In this document: one piece after another, positions 21,380 through 30,383 of the stretch
How positions within the stretch are numbered: the first letter of the stretch is position 1
Layout: the number at the start of each line of letters is the position of its first letter
Assembly (NCBI RefSeq): GCF_001748085.1
Contig: NZ_BBZK01000006.1
Location: 191,657-255,656 of the forward strand
Length of the DNA stretch: 64,000 nt
From: Streptomyces sp. TP-A0874
GTDB taxonomy: Bacteria > Actinomycetota > Actinomycetes > Streptomycetales > Streptomycetaceae
Reading direction: 5' to 3'
Notes under the pieces: model-generated
The model's database searches: none
What the model saw: the letters and a program-made list of their open reading frames with translations, nothing else
What the model was told of the DNA's origin: nothing
Position numbers and translations under genes: made by a program

Positions 21380-22499
21380 GTGCGACCACCTTGCCCTCGT
21401 CGCCGCTGTCCCGCTTCGGGCCGTCCCCGTTAGCGGTCTGCGGCTGCTCGGCGAGTGCGGCGAGCAGCGATTCGCGGGCCACGAGACCGATCAGGTCCCC
21501 GTCCGCGTCGGTCACCGCCACCGCCGCGCCGCTTCCGGCGCAGGGGGTGAAGAGCTCCGCGATCGGAGTGTCGGCGCTGACCGTCGCGGGCGCGGCGTCC
21601 AGCAGCTCCTGGTCCGTGCGGGGCTCGTCGCCCGACTCGGCGGCCGGGGCGCTGCCGGGCTCCTCCATGATCGAGCCCGCGGTGAGCACCCGCGAGCGGT
21701 CCACGTCCTGGATGAAGGAGGCCACGTAGTCGTTGGCCGGGGTCACGAGGATGTCCTCGGCGGTCCCGATCTGAACGATCTGTCCGTCCCGCATGACCGC
21801 GATCCGGTCACCGAGGCGCATGGCCTCGTTCAGGTCGTGGGTGATGAAGACGATGGTCTTCTTCAAGCGCTTCTGCAGTTCGATCAACTGGTCCTGCATG
21901 TCGCGGCGGATCAGTGGGTCGAGCGCGCTGAAGGACTCGTCCATCAGCAGCAGGTCGGCGTCGGTGGCCAGAGCGCGGGCCAGCCCCACGCGCTGCTGCA
22001 TACCGCCGGAGAGCTCGTCCGGCCAGGAACTCTCCCAGCCCTTGAGACCGGCCAGCTCCAGCGCCTGCTGGGCACGTTCCCTGCGCTCCTCGGCCGGGAC
22101 GCCCTGTACTTCGAGACCGTAGGCGGCGTTCTCCAGGACGCTGCGGTGCGGGAAGAGGGCGAAGTGCTGGAAGACCATGCTGATCTTCTTCGAGCGGACC
22201 GAGCGGAGCTCACGCGGACTGAGGGCGGTCAGGTCCTCACCGTCCACCAGCACCCGACCCGAGGTCGGCTCGAGCAACCCGTTCAGCATGCGCAGCAGGG
22301 TCGACTTTCCGGAACCGGACAGACCCATGACTACGAATATCTGCCCCTCCTCCACTTCGAAGGAGGCGTCGATCACGGCCGCGGTCGTCCCGTCGGCACG
22401 CAACTCGTCACGGCCGGCCCCCCCTTCTAGTTTCCGCACCGCCTCATTGGGTCGTCTGCCGAAGACTTTGTACAAGTGCTCGGCTTGCAGCCTGGCCAC
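21372..22499 (-). CDS. Betaine ABC importer ATPase with C-terminal CBS region
   Basis: A 375-residue OpuAA/ProV-type ATPase that powers betaine uptake. Walker A is [17 protein letters not shown], the signature is [17 protein letters not shown] and Walker B is [15 protein letters not shown], followed by the switch histidine in [17 protein letters not shown]. Beyond residue 270 is a CBS-like region ([14 protein letters not shown], then [22 protein letters not shown]), which in OpuA senses ionic strength or cyclic di-AMP. The GTG at 22499 follows GAGAGG at spacing 5; the frame is open upstream but loses homology there. It is the first gene of the two-gene operon and its 5' leader contains a terminator-like hairpin. 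An insertion ([14 protein letters not shown]) sits between the first strand and Walker A. Confidence 0.95.
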   Translation of the reverse strand: MARLQAEHLYKVFGRRPNEAVRKLEGGAGRDELRADGTTAAVIDASFEVEEGQIFVVMGLSGSGKSTLLRMLNGLLEPTSGRVLVDGEDLTALSPRELRSVRSKKISMVFQHFALFPHRSVLENAAYGLEVQGVPAEERRERAQQALELAGLKGWESSWPDELSGGMQQRVGLARALATDADLLLMDESFSALDPLIRRDMQDQLIELQKRLKKTIVFITHDLNEAMRLGDRIAVMRDGQIVQIGTAEDILVTPANDYVASFIQDVDRSRVLTAGSIMEEPGSAPAAESGDEPRTDQELLDAAPATVSADTPIAELFTPCAGSGAAVAVTDADGDLIGLVARESLLAALAEQPQTANGDGPKRDSGDEGKVVARA

Positions 22500-22522
22500 A
22501 TACACCTCTCGGGTCCGAACTG

Positions 22523-22553
22523 AAACGACCCGCCTCCCCCGTGGGCGGGTCGT
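22523..22553 (-). promoter_or_regulatory. Terminator-like hairpin in the betaine importer leader
   Basis: A 10-bp inverted repeat (22525-22534 with 22544-22553) is followed on the minus strand by UUU and lies about 25 nt before the start codon of the ATPase gene. It could attenuate transcription or block ribosome access. Confidence 0.5.
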
Positions 22554-22821
22554 GGTCGTGAAGCAGCGACGCTTGTGCGCGTAGACCCGTAACGCATCGT
22601 TCACAACACGACCGGGTTTGCTCCAGGTGGGCGGCTGCCCAGACCCGATCAGCCCAAACTAAAATGTGACCCATACCACAATCAGCTTTTCCGTTTCGCT
22701 GGTGGAAGTATCCGCGGACCCCCTCCGACCAGGGAAGGAGCAGAACGGGGTCGGCGAGCGCCACCGGTCAGGAGTCGCCGATCCCCTCCTCCCCCGCGCC
22801 GCGGCCCGAGGAGCCGGGCCT

Positions 22822-22849
22822 CTGGCGAGGAGCCCGGGCTCCTCGCCAG
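22822..22849. repeat. Perfect 28-bp palindrome
   Basis: The two 14-bp arms (22822-22835 and 22836-22849) are exactly complementary with no spacer. In RNA the stem would extend to 17 pairs through a G-U pair. No gene ends nearby on either strand, so it is not an ordinary terminator. Confidence 0.85.
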
Positions 22850-22895
22850 GGGGTACCGAGCCAGGGGGTACCGAGCCAGGGGGTACCGAGCCAGG
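22846..22895. repeat. Three-and-a-part tandem copies of a 15-bp unit
   Basis: The unit CCAGGGGGTACCGAG occurs at 22846, 22861 and 22876, with a partial fourth copy from 22891. The first copy overlaps the right arm of the palindrome. The period is five codons, and in the exonuclease reading frame it would spell a Pro-Gly-Gly-Thr-Glu repeat. Confidence 0.9.
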
Positions 22896-22989
22896 GGGCC
22901 CACCGAAGCGGGCGGAGTTCGGCGTCGGTGAGCGGCCGAGACCCGAGCGGGCACCGCGGCCGACGGTCCCGTACGGCATCATCGAGGCC

Positions 22990-23901
22990 GTGACCCGACA
23001 CCTGATGCTCCTGGACACCGCCTCCCTCTACTTCCGTGCCTACTTCGGCGTGCCGGAGTCGGTCAGGGCCCCCGACGGCACCCCCGTCAACGCGGTCCGC
23101 GGGCTGCTGGACTTCATCGCCCGGCTCGTCCGCGACCATCGCCCCGACACCCTGGTCGCCTGCATGGACGCCGACTGGCGACCACAGTGGCGGGTGGACC
23201 TGATCCCCACCTACAAGACGCACCGGGTCGCCGAGGAGAGCACCGGCAGCGAGCAGGTCCCCGACACCCTCAACCCGCAGGTCCCCGTGATCGAGGCGGC
23301 ACTGGACGCGATCGGCATCGCGCAGGTGGGTGTGGCCGGATACGAGGCCGACGACGTCATCGGTACGCTCACCGCCCGGGCGAGCGGCCCGGTCGACATC
23401 GTCACCGGTGACCGCGACCTCTACCAGCTGGTCAGCGATGTCCGGGGGGTGCGGGTGCTGTACCCGGTCAAGGGCGTCGGCAGCCTGCGGATCGTCGACG
23501 AGGCCGTGCTCCGCGAACAGTACGGCGTGGACGGCCCGGGCTACGCGGACCTCGCACTGCTCCGTGGCGACCCAAGCGACGGCCTGCCGGGGGTCCCCGG
23601 CATCGGGGAGAAGACGGCGGCCAAGCTGCTGGCGGCCCACGGAGATCTGAGCGGGATCATGACCGCGGTGGACGACCCTTCGGCCAAGCTCTCCCCCACC
23701 CAGCGCAGGCGGCTGGCAGAAGCCCGGGAGTACGTCTCGGCCGCTTCGAAGGTGGTCCGGGTGGCCGAGGACGTGCCGCTGCCACCGCTCGACGCCACGC
23801 TGCCCGAGTCACCCCGCCATCCGGCCGCGCTCCAGGACCTCGACACACGGTGGAACCTCGGCGGCCCCCTGCAACGGCTGCTGGCCGCACTCCGGGGCTG
23901 A
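22990..23901 (+). CDS. 5'-3' exonuclease (polymerase I N-domain type)
   Basis: A 303-residue stand-alone homologue of the 5' nuclease domain of DNA polymerase I, acting on flaps and RNA primers. It begins MTRHLMLLDTASLYFRAYFG. Metal-binding acidic clusters are visible in CMDADWRPQWR, the arch region GYEADDVIGTL, DIVTGDRDLYQLV, and the helix-hairpin-helix segment DGLPGVPGIGEKTAAKLLA. The frame is open back to 22666, but the extension would consist of repeat-encoded and low-complexity sequence, so the GTG at 22990 directly before the first strand is preferred. Its ribosome binding site is weak (GAGG, spacing 2). Transcribed divergently from the betaine importer. It probably backs up polymerase I in primer removal and repair. 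Confidence 0.93.
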   Translation: MTRHLMLLDTASLYFRAYFGVPESVRAPDGTPVNAVRGLLDFIARLVRDHRPDTLVACMDADWRPQWRVDLIPTYKTHRVAEESTGSEQVPDTLNPQVPVIEAALDAIGIAQVGVAGYEADDVIGTLTARASGPVDIVTGDRDLYQLVSDVRGVRVLYPVKGVGSLRIVDEAVLREQYGVDGPGYADLALLRGDPSDGLPGVPGIGEKTAAKLLAAHGDLSGIMTAVDDPSAKLSPTQRRRLAEAREYVSAASKVVRVAEDVPLPPLDATLPESPRHPAALQDLDTRWNLGGPLQRLLAALRG

Positions 23902-23992
23902 GCCCGCGACGACAGCACCGCGCCGGGGGCCAACCAGCCCCCGGAACACGCCTGGCCGGAGGGCGCGCCACTGCCGCAAAAGACGAAAGCTG

Positions 23993-24011
23993 TTAGGTTA
24001 GGTAAACCTAA
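23993..24011 (+). promoter_or_regulatory. Iron box (DmdR/DtxR-type operator)
   Basis: TTAGGTTAGGTAAACCTAA is a near-perfect 19-bp match to the actinobacterial iron-box consensus for DtxR-family repressors (DmdR1 in Streptomyces). It lies 25 bp before the start of the siderophore-interacting protein gene. It predicts repression when iron is plentiful. Confidence 0.92.
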
Positions 24012-24036
24012 CTTCAGCCGCCGCAGGGAGGCACCC

Positions 24037-24915
24037 GTGGTAGAGCGCCCGGCCCGCCAGAAGCGCCAGACCCATCACGCCCGTGTGGTGCGTCGGCAGC
24101 AACTGACACCGCAGATGGTCCGGCTGGTACTCGGTGGCGACGGCCTGACCGCCTTCACCCCGGCCGAGTACACCGACCACTACATCAAGCTGCTGTTCCC
24201 GGTCGAGGGGGTGGACTACCCGGAGCCGTTCGACATCGCCCAGATCCGCGCCGACCTGCCGCGTGACCAGTGGCCCCGGATGCGCACCTACACCGTGCGG
24301 AACTGGGACCCGGAGGCCCTGGAACTCTCGGTGGACTTCGTGATCCACGGCGCGGACGGGCTGGCGGGCCCCTGGGCGGCCGGCGCCCAGCCGGGTGACG
24401 AGATCCGCTTCCTCGGCCCCGGCGGGGGCTACGCACCCGACTCGGCGGCCGACTGGCACCTACTGGCAGGTGACGAGAGCGCGCTGCCGGCCATCGCCGT
24501 CGCCCTGGAGCGGCTGCACGGCGGGAGCACCGCACGCCCGGCCGACGCGGCCCAGGTCCGGGTCCTGCTGGAGGTCACCGGCGCCGAGGAGGAGCAGCCG
24601 CTGACCGTTCCCGACGGCGTAGTCGTCCAGTGGCTCCACCGGGGTGACGCACCGGCGGGCTCGAAGCTGGTCCCGGCGGTCCGCGCACTGGAGTTCCCGG
24701 CCGGCCAGCCCCACGCCTTCGTCCACGGCGAGGCCGGCTTCGTCAAGGAACTCCGTCGCTACCTGCGGGTGGAGCGGGAGATCCCGCGAGAGCGGCTGTC
24801 GATCTCCGGCTACTGGCGCGACGGCCATGACGAGGACGGCTGGCAGGCGTCGAAGTCCGCCTGGAACCAGCAGGTGGAGGCCGAGCAGGAGAAGGCGCTC
24901 GTCAGCTCCGGCTGA
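24037..24915 (+). CDS. Siderophore-interacting protein (ferric-siderophore reductase family)
   Basis: A 292-residue flavin-dependent reductase of the ViuB/SIP family, expected to release iron from imported ferric siderophores using NAD(P)H in the cytoplasm. The FAD-binding barrel has the family motif RTYTVRNWDPEALELSVDFVIHG (read in pieces here as RMRTYTVRNWD and VDFVIHG) and the flavin loop GPGGGY. The nucleotide-binding half has LLAGDESALPAIAVALERL and ends with the characteristic SGYWRDGHDEDGW. The GTG start has GGGAGG at spacing 6. A DtxR-type iron box overlaps the promoter, so expression should rise under iron limitation. No siderophore biosynthesis or uptake genes are adjacent. Confidence 0.95.
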   Translation: MVERPARQKRQTHHARVVRRQQLTPQMVRLVLGGDGLTAFTPAEYTDHYIKLLFPVEGVDYPEPFDIAQIRADLPRDQWPRMRTYTVRNWDPEALELSVDFVIHGADGLAGPWAAGAQPGDEIRFLGPGGGYAPDSAADWHLLAGDESALPAIAVALERLHGGSTARPADAAQVRVLLEVTGAEEEQPLTVPDGVVVQWLHRGDAPAGSKLVPAVRALEFPAGQPHAFVHGEAGFVKELRRYLRVEREIPRERLSISGYWRDGHDEDGWQASKSAWNQQVEAEQEKALVSSG

Positions 24916-25011
24916 CACCCCCGCTCCCTCCGGCGCGACCTCGCGTCCCGCACCGGAGGGAGCGGGTCCCGGGCGTCCCGGCCCGAGCCGCCGTCCGCTC
25001 CGCTCGACGGC

Positions 25012-27834
25012 TCAGCCGACCGAGGAGTACGCCACCACCCCGCGCAGCATGGCGTCGACGGCCTTCCTGGCGTTCCGCCCCACCGTGCCGCCGTCCGGTC
25101 CGGCCGCGCTGATCTGCCCCAACACGTCGATGACCTGCTTGCACCAGCGGACGAAGTCACCGGCCGGCATCTCCGCCTCTCGCAGCACCTCGTCGAGCCC
25201 GTGGCCGGAAGCCCAGCGGTAGGCGGCCCAGGCGAAGCCGAGGTCCGGCTCCCGCTGGCCGACGCCCTCGGTCTGGCTGATGCGGTGCTCCTCCTCCAGG
25301 GCATCCAGCCTGCCCCAGATGCGCACCATCTCGCCCAGCGCCCGTTGGGCGTCGCCGGTCGGGAGCCTGGGCGGCAGCGCGTCCTCGGCCGCCCGCGACT
25401 CGTAGACCAGGGCCGAAGTGCAGGCGGCCAACTCGGCCGGCCTCAACCCTTCCCAGACGCCCTCCCGGAGGCACTCCGAGGCCAGCAGGTCGAGCTCACC
25501 GTAGAGCCGGGCCAGCCGCTGCCCGTCCTGGGTGATCTGGTCTCCGTCCAGGTATCCGAGGCCGGAGAGCAGGGCGTAGACCCGGTCGAAGGTGCGGGCG
25601 ATGGTGTTGGTGCGCCCCTCGATACGGCGCTCGAGTTGCTGGGTGTCACGGCGCAGCCGATGGTACCGCTCGGCCCACCGGGCATGGTCCTCGCGGTCGG
25701 CGCAGCCGTGGCACGGATGGGCCCGGAGCGCGGCTCGCAGCCGAGCGATCTCGGCATCGTCAGCCGCCTCCGACCGCTTCCTGCCCCGCTGCCGGGTCGG
25801 CTCCAGACTCCCCGCCTTGGTGCGGAGTTTCGAGGCGAGGTCGCGGCGGGACTGCGGGCTACGCGGATTGAAGGACTTGGGCACCCGCATCCGCTCCACC
25901 GCCTCCACCGGTACCGGGAAGTCGATCGGAGCCAACCGCTTGACCTGGCGCTCGGCGGTGAGCACCAGGGGACGCGGTCCGTCGTGGTGCTCGAAGCCTC
26001 GGTGGCCGTTGGCCCGGCCGGCGGGCAGGCCCGGATCCAGGACGAGCGCGAGGCCCGCGTACTTGCCGGTCGGCACATGGATGACATCACCGGGCCGGAG
26101 CTTCTCCAACGCGGCGGCGGCGGTGGCCCGCCGCTGTGCCACTCCCTGCTTGGCGAGCTCGGTCTCCCGGTCCTTCAGCTGGCGACGCAGTCGGGCGTAC
26201 TCCTCGAAGTCGCCGAGATGGCAGGTCATGGAGGAGCGGTAACCCTCCAGGCCCTCCTCGTTGCGCTGCACCTGGCGGGAGATCCCCACCACCGACTTGT
26301 CGGCCTGGAACTGGGCGAACGATGTCTCCAGCAGTTCCCGGGAGCGGTGACGGCCGAACTGGGCGACGAGGTTGACCGCCATGTTGTAGGACGGCTTGAA
26401 GGAGGAGCGGAGCGGATAGGTGCGGGTACCGGCGAGCCCGGCGAGCGCCGCCGGGTCCATACCCCGTTGCCACAGCACCACGGCGTGGCCCTCGACATCG
26501 ATGCCGCGTCGCCCCGCGCGGCCGGTGAGCTGCGTGTACTCACCGGGGGTGATGTCGACATGCTGCTGGCCGTTCCACTTGACCAGCTTCTCCAGCACCA
26601 CCGACCGGGCGGGCATGTTGATGCCGAGCGCCAGGGTCTCGGTGGCGAAGACGGCCTTGACCAGTCCGCGTACGAAGAGTTCCTCGACGACCTCCTTGAA
26701 GGTCGGCAGCATGCCCGCGTGGTGCGCGGCGATCCCCCGCTCCAGGCCCTCCAGCCACTCGAAGTACCCCAGGACGTGCAGGTCCTGGTCCGGGATGGTG
26801 GCGGTGCGCTCCTCGACGATGGAGCGCACCCGCCGCCGGGCGTCCTCGTCGTTGAGCCGCAGCCCCGCGTAGAGGCACTGCTGGACGGCTGCCTCGCAGC
26901 CCGCCCGGCTGAAGATGAAGGTGATCGCCGGGAGCAGGTCGGCGGCGTCCAGGCGGTCGATGACCTCGACCCGGCTGGGCGTCCAGATCCGGCTCCGTCG
27001 GCGTCGCTCGCGCTCCCGGTCGGCCTCCCGCAGGTTCCTGCCGCGGCGGCGGTCCCGCTGGTCCGAGGGGCGGCTGTTCTCCATCCGGGCCAGCCGTACG
27101 AGGTCGGGGTTGACCTCCCGACGGCCGCCCCCGCGGCCGTCGCCGCGCTCCTCGAAGAGGTCGTACATCCGGCGTCCGGCGAGCACGTGCTGCCACAGCG
27201 GAACGGGGCGCTCCTCAGAGACGATCACCTGGGTGTCGCCGCGCACGGTGTCCAGCCAGTCGCCGAACTCCTCGGCGTTGGAGACCGTTGCGGAGAGTGA
27301 CACAAGCGTCACGGACTCCGGGAGGTGGATGATGACCTCCTCCCACACCGCGCCCCGGAACCGGTCCGAGAGGTAGTGGACCTCGTCCATGACCACGTAG
27401 CCCAGGCCGAGCAGCGCACTGGAGCGCGCATAGAGCATGTTCCGCAGCACCTCGGTGGTCATGACGACCACCGGGGCATCGCTGTTCACGCTGTTGTCGC
27501 CGGTCAGCAGGCCGACCTTGGACGCGCCGTAGCGCTTGACGAGGTCGGAGTACTTCTGGTTGGAGAGCGCCTTGATAGGGGTCGTGTAGAAGCACTTGCG
27601 CCCCTGGGTGAGCGCCAGATGGACGGCGAACTCGCCCACGATCGTCTTGCCGGAGCCGGTGGGCGCGGCGACCAGCACACCGCTGCCGGCCTCCAGGGCC
27701 CGGCATGCCTCGACCTGGAACGGGTCCAGCTCGAAGTCGTACATCTCTCGGAACGGGGCGAGCGCGGTGTTGCGCTCCGCGGCTCGCGTACGGGCGGCGG
27801 CGTAACGTTCGGCGGGGGACATCTCCTGGGTCAT
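25012..27834 (-). CDS. Mtr4/HelY-type DExH RNA helicase
   Basis: A 940-residue superfamily 2 helicase. The N-terminal RecA domain has VAAPTGSGKTIVGEFAVHLAL (Walker A), VMDEVHYLSDRFRG (DEVH box) and LVSLSATVSNAEEF (motif III). The second domain has ATETLALGINMPARSVV and QLTGRAGRRGID (motif VI). The C-terminal 450 residues form the beta-barrel insert and helical region (rRNA-processing arch and DSHCT-like domain) of the Ski2/Mtr4 group, with a CxxC pair near HPCHGCADRE. An Arg-rich stretch (RRRGRNLREADRERERRRRS) lies between the RecA domains. It is predicted to remodel structured RNA, perhaps for decay. The start ATG at 27834 has little Shine-Dalgarno sequence but a TAGGCT -10-like element 10 bases upstream, so a near-leaderless mRNA is possible. 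Confidence 0.93.
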   Translation of the reverse strand: MTQEMSPAERYAAARTRAAERNTALAPFREMYDFELDPFQVEACRALEAGSGVLVAAPTGSGKTIVGEFAVHLALTQGRKCFYTTPIKALSNQKYSDLVKRYGASKVGLLTGDNSVNSDAPVVVMTTEVLRNMLYARSSALLGLGYVVMDEVHYLSDRFRGAVWEEVIIHLPESVTLVSLSATVSNAEEFGDWLDTVRGDTQVIVSEERPVPLWQHVLAGRRMYDLFEERGDGRGGGRREVNPDLVRLARMENSRPSDQRDRRRGRNLREADRERERRRRSRIWTPSRVEVIDRLDAADLLPAITFIFSRAGCEAAVQQCLYAGLRLNDEDARRRVRSIVEERTATIPDQDLHVLGYFEWLEGLERGIAAHHAGMLPTFKEVVEELFVRGLVKAVFATETLALGINMPARSVVLEKLVKWNGQQHVDITPGEYTQLTGRAGRRGIDVEGHAVVLWQRGMDPAALAGLAGTRTYPLRSSFKPSYNMAVNLVAQFGRHRSRELLETSFAQFQADKSVVGISRQVQRNEEGLEGYRSSMTCHLGDFEEYARLRRQLKDRETELAKQGVAQRRATAAAALEKLRPGDVIHVPTGKYAGLALVLDPGLPAGRANGHRGFEHHDGPRPLVLTAERQVKRLAPIDFPVPVEAVERMRVPKSFNPRSPQSRRDLASKLRTKAGSLEPTRQRGRKRSEAADDAEIARLRAALRAHPCHGCADREDHARWAERYHRLRRDTQQLERRIEGRTNTIARTFDRVYALLSGLGYLDGDQITQDGQRLARLYGELDLLASECLREGVWEGLRPAELAACTSALVYESRAAEDALPPRLPTGDAQRALGEMVRIWGRLDALEEEHRISQTEGVGQREPDLGFAWAAYRWASGHGLDEVLREAEMPAGDFVRWCKQVIDVLGQISAAGPDGGTVGRNARKAVDAMLRGVVAYSSVG

Positions 27835-27900
27835 CGTATTTACGAGCCTACCGGCCGGATCCGACAGAGCACGATCTTTATCCGGCCGGCGCACTCCACA

Positions 27901-27930
27901 CCCGGTCCCGCCGGGACCGCCGGGACCGGG
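27901..27930 (-). terminator. Hairpin terminator after the diacylglycerol kinase gene
   Basis: A 10-bp inverted repeat (27901-27910 with 27921-27930) abuts the stop codon of the lipid kinase gene. Confidence 0.7.
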
Positions 27931-28821
27931 TCAGACGGCCAGCAGGCGTACGGCTCCGGGGACCGTCTCGGCGGTCAGCGGCAGCGGGCCGAGGGGCTCT
28001 CCGTCGGCGTAGCCGGTGACCTCCGGCGCGCTGAGCGTCACCTTGGCTGCCCGGTGGACGGCGACCACCGGGTGCGACAGGTGGCGGCCCCCGTAGACCC
28101 GGGGGAAGACCCTCAGCAGGGTGGCACGGCTGCACTTGCCCACCACGGTGATGTCGAAGAGGCCGTCGTCGAAGCGCGCCTCCGCGCACATCCGCATGCC
28201 ACCGCCGTAGGACGGCCCGTTGCCCACCGCGACCAGCGTCGCCTCCAGTTCCTCCTCCGGTCCGTCGTCGAGGCGGATGCGGTACGGGATCGGACGCAGC
28301 GTGGCCAGTTCCGCGAGCATCGCGCAGTCATAGCGGAACCGGCCGACCGGTAGGCGTATCCGGTTGCCTCGGTCGTTGACCCTGGAGTCGAAGCCCGAGG
28401 CGAGCACGGTGGCGAAGTACCTCTCACCGACCCGGCCGAGGTCGACGAGCCGGGACTCCCCTCGCAGCAGGGCCGAGGCGATGAGCCGGCCGGCGGCCGC
28501 CGGCGCCCGCACCGGCAGGCCCTGGGCGCGGGCGAAGTCGTTACCGGTGCCGACGGCCACCACCCCGAGCGGGGTGTCGGTGCCGGCGACGGCCTGAAGC
28601 GCCAGCGAGACCATGCCGTCTCCACCGACGGCGATCAGGGCCTCGGTGCCCTCGGCGACCACCGCACGGGCCCGGACGAGCGCGTCCGGGGCGTCGACGC
28701 CCAGCACGGTCCGCACCGAGAACCCGGCGGCGCGGAGCGCGTCGGCCGCCGGGGCCGCGGCCCGGGAGCCCCGGCCGCGGCCGGCTGTCGGGTTGACGAA
28801 GAGGGTGATCTGACGGGTCAC
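27931..28821 (-). CDS. Diacylglycerol kinase family lipid kinase
   Basis: A 296-residue kinase of the DagK/YegS family. The N-terminal ATP-binding domain has FVNPTAGRGRGSRAA and the signature IAVGGDGMVSLALQAV, where GGDG contacts the nucleotide, followed by VGTGNDFARA. The C-terminal beta-sandwich domain contains ASGFDSRVNDRGNR and FDDGLFDITVVGKC. Such enzymes phosphorylate diacylglycerol or related lipids to recycle them into phospholipid synthesis at the inner membrane face. It lies between the helicase and tatC on the same strand. The lipid substrate is not readable from sequence. Confidence 0.92.
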   Translation of the reverse strand: MTRQITLFVNPTAGRGRGSRAAAPAADALRAAGFSVRTVLGVDAPDALVRARAVVAEGTEALIAVGGDGMVSLALQAVAGTDTPLGVVAVGTGNDFARAQGLPVRAPAAAGRLIASALLRGESRLVDLGRVGERYFATVLASGFDSRVNDRGNRIRLPVGRFRYDCAMLAELATLRPIPYRIRLDDGPEEELEATLVAVGNGPSYGGGMRMCAEARFDDGLFDITVVGKCSRATLLRVFPRVYGGRHLSHPVVAVHRAAKVTLSAPEVTGYADGEPLGPLPLTAETVPGAVRLLAV

Positions 28822-28861
28822 TGGCTCCCCCGGAAGGAGTTCGAGGGAGGACTGTACAAGA

Positions 28862-29824
28862 TCAGGTCGCGTCGTCGTAACCGTTGAGCCGTCGGTTGTC
28901 CTTGTTCGCCTGTTCCGGAAGGCCGCGCGGTGGTTCCTCCACCGGTTCCACCTCGCCGATCTCCTCAGGGGTCAGGTCGAGGTCGGAGGCCTCGTCGTCC
29001 GCCGGTCCCGCGGCTGCCCGGAGGGCCTTCCGCCGGTCGTTCAGCAGGGCCACTCCGACCGCCCCGAAGTAGAGCAGGGTCACCGGGGCCGCCAGCGCGA
29101 ACATGCCCAGCGGGTCGGTGCTCGGGGTGGCGACCGCGCCGAAGACCGTGATGCTCATGATCATCACGCGCCACCAGCCGAGCATCCGACGGCCGGTGAC
29201 CACACCGCCGAAGTTGAGCAGCACCAGCACCAGCGGCAGTTCGAAGGCGAGGCCGAACACCACCACCATGCGGGTGAGGAGGTCGAGGAAGTCGTCCAGA
29301 GGCAGGAGGTTGTCCGCACCGACGGGAGTGAAGTCCAACAGCACGGAGGCCGTCTTCGGCAGGATCATGTAGGCGAAGAAGGCACCGGCGACGAAGAGCG
29401 GCACACCGGCGCCGACGAAGCCGAGCGTGTACTTCTTCTCGTTCTCGTGCAGACCGGGGGCGAGGAACCCCCAGAGCTGGTAGAGCCAGACGGGGGTGGC
29501 GCAGACGAGGCCGGTCATGAAGGACACCTTCAGCATGATGGTGAAGGGCGACAGCAGACCGTTCACCACCATGTGGGCGCACTTCTCGCCGGACTCCGAC
29601 TCGGCGAGTGCGGACACCGACTGTCCTCCGCAACCGACGGAGTCCAGCACCGGTCGCATCAGGAAGTCGACGATGCCCTGGTAGAAGAAGAGCGCGACGA
29701 TCGAGATCAGACAGATCGCCGCGACCGATTTCAGCAGCCGATTACGCAGCTCACGCAGATGCTCCGTGAGCGGCATCCGCCCCTCGGGGTCTCTCTGCTG
29801 TTTGCGGCGGACGGACTTGAGCAA
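28862..29824 (-). CDS. tatC: Twin-arginine translocase subunit TatC (TTG start)
   Basis: A 320-residue membrane protein with six predicted helices, the receptor core of the Tat pathway exporting folded proteins with RR signal peptides. The N-terminal signal-binding region (RMPLTEHLRELRNRLLKS), the first periplasmic loop with two cysteines (VGCGGQ and EKC), and the segment VWLYQLWGFLAPGLHENEKKY are diagnostic. The acidic C-terminal tail of about 50 residues is cytoplasmic. The start is a TTG at 29824 with GAGG at spacing 7; the next ATG (29776, MPLTEHL) would remove the basic leader. It follows tatA by 53 bp in one operon. Confidence 0.96.
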   Translation of the reverse strand: MLKSVRRKQQRDPEGRMPLTEHLRELRNRLLKSVAAICLISIVALFFYQGIVDFLMRPVLDSVGCGGQSVSALAESESGEKCAHMVVNGLLSPFTIMLKVSFMTGLVCATPVWLYQLWGFLAPGLHENEKKYTLGFVGAGVPLFVAGAFFAYMILPKTASVLLDFTPVGADNLLPLDDFLDLLTRMVVVFGLAFELPLVLVLLNFGGVVTGRRMLGWWRVMIMSITVFGAVATPSTDPLGMFALAAPVTLLYFGAVGVALLNDRRKALRAAAGPADDEASDLDLTPEEIGEVEPVEEPPRGLPEQANKDNRRLNGYDDAT

Positions 29825-29877
29825 CCCACGTCCTCGTCTCGTGTGTCAGCTTCTCAACGACTCCGCGCTACCGGATG

Positions 29878-30171
29878 TCAGCGCTGGGTCGTACGGTCAC
29901 TCGGCTCCGAGACGGGCCGCGAGCTGCTCACATCGCCGGGGGCGGCCTGGATCGTGCGGGGCGCCTCCTGGCCGCTGTGGTCGTTCGGCGGGTCCGAGGG
30001 GGCCGCGTCCGTCTTGTTGGCCTCGGCCTTCATCTGCTTGGCCTCGCTCTTGAGGATGCGGGCCGACTTCCCCAGGGAACGCGCCATGTCCGGAAGCTTC
30101 TTCGCGCCGAACAGCAAGAAGAGGACGACGAGGATGAGGATGATCTCGGGTGCTCCGAGCCTTCCGAACAT
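29878..30171 (-). CDS. tatA: Twin-arginine translocase subunit TatA
   Basis: A 97-residue TatA. A short N-terminus ([20 protein letters not shown]) forms the single membrane helix. It is followed by the [20 protein letters not shown] amphipathic helix with the conserved FG hinge. The rest is a polar tail rich in Asp, Ser and Pro. TatA polymerises to form the passage for folded proteins. It precedes tatC in the same operon and has GAGAAGG upstream of its ATG. Confidence 0.97.
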   Translation of the reverse strand: MFGRLGAPEIILILVVLFLLFGAKKLPDMARSLGKSARILKSEAKQMKAEANKTDAAPSDPPNDHSGQEAPRTIQAAPGDVSSSRPVSEPSDRTTQR

Positions 30172-30383
30172 AAGTGTTTACCTTCTCACCGAGGCGGCAG
30201 GGTGCATCTGGCGCGCTGTCGGAACGTACGTCCGACCGCCGTACTGTCGCGATCGTAACGTGAAGGGGTGAATGGCGGACAACCCCTCGGGTACTCCTTG
30301 CCGCGACCCACGCCTCGTTTCCGGGCCGCCGATACAGCGTACTCCGCTTGCCGGCGCGGTAGGAGGGCCCGCGGGGTGGGGCT

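Noticed and set aside
18149..21433. Open frame of over 1000 codons on the plus strand opposite the betaine permease
   Set aside because: No domain, no ribosome binding site, repeats mirror the binding-domain duplication; explained by third-position GC bias.
22500..22665. c-di-AMP (ydaO-type) riboswitch before the betaine importer
   Set aside because: The conserved ydaO core sequences are not present; only a simple hairpin is seen.
22846..22895. CRISPR array
   Set aside because: Units are contiguous 15-bp tandem repeats with no spacers and no cas genes are in the window.
22666..22989. N-terminal extension of the exonuclease starting at an ATG at 22666
   Set aside because: The added 108 residues are low-complexity and partly encoded by tandem repeats; the nuclease fold begins at 22990. 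Kept only as a possibility in the findings.
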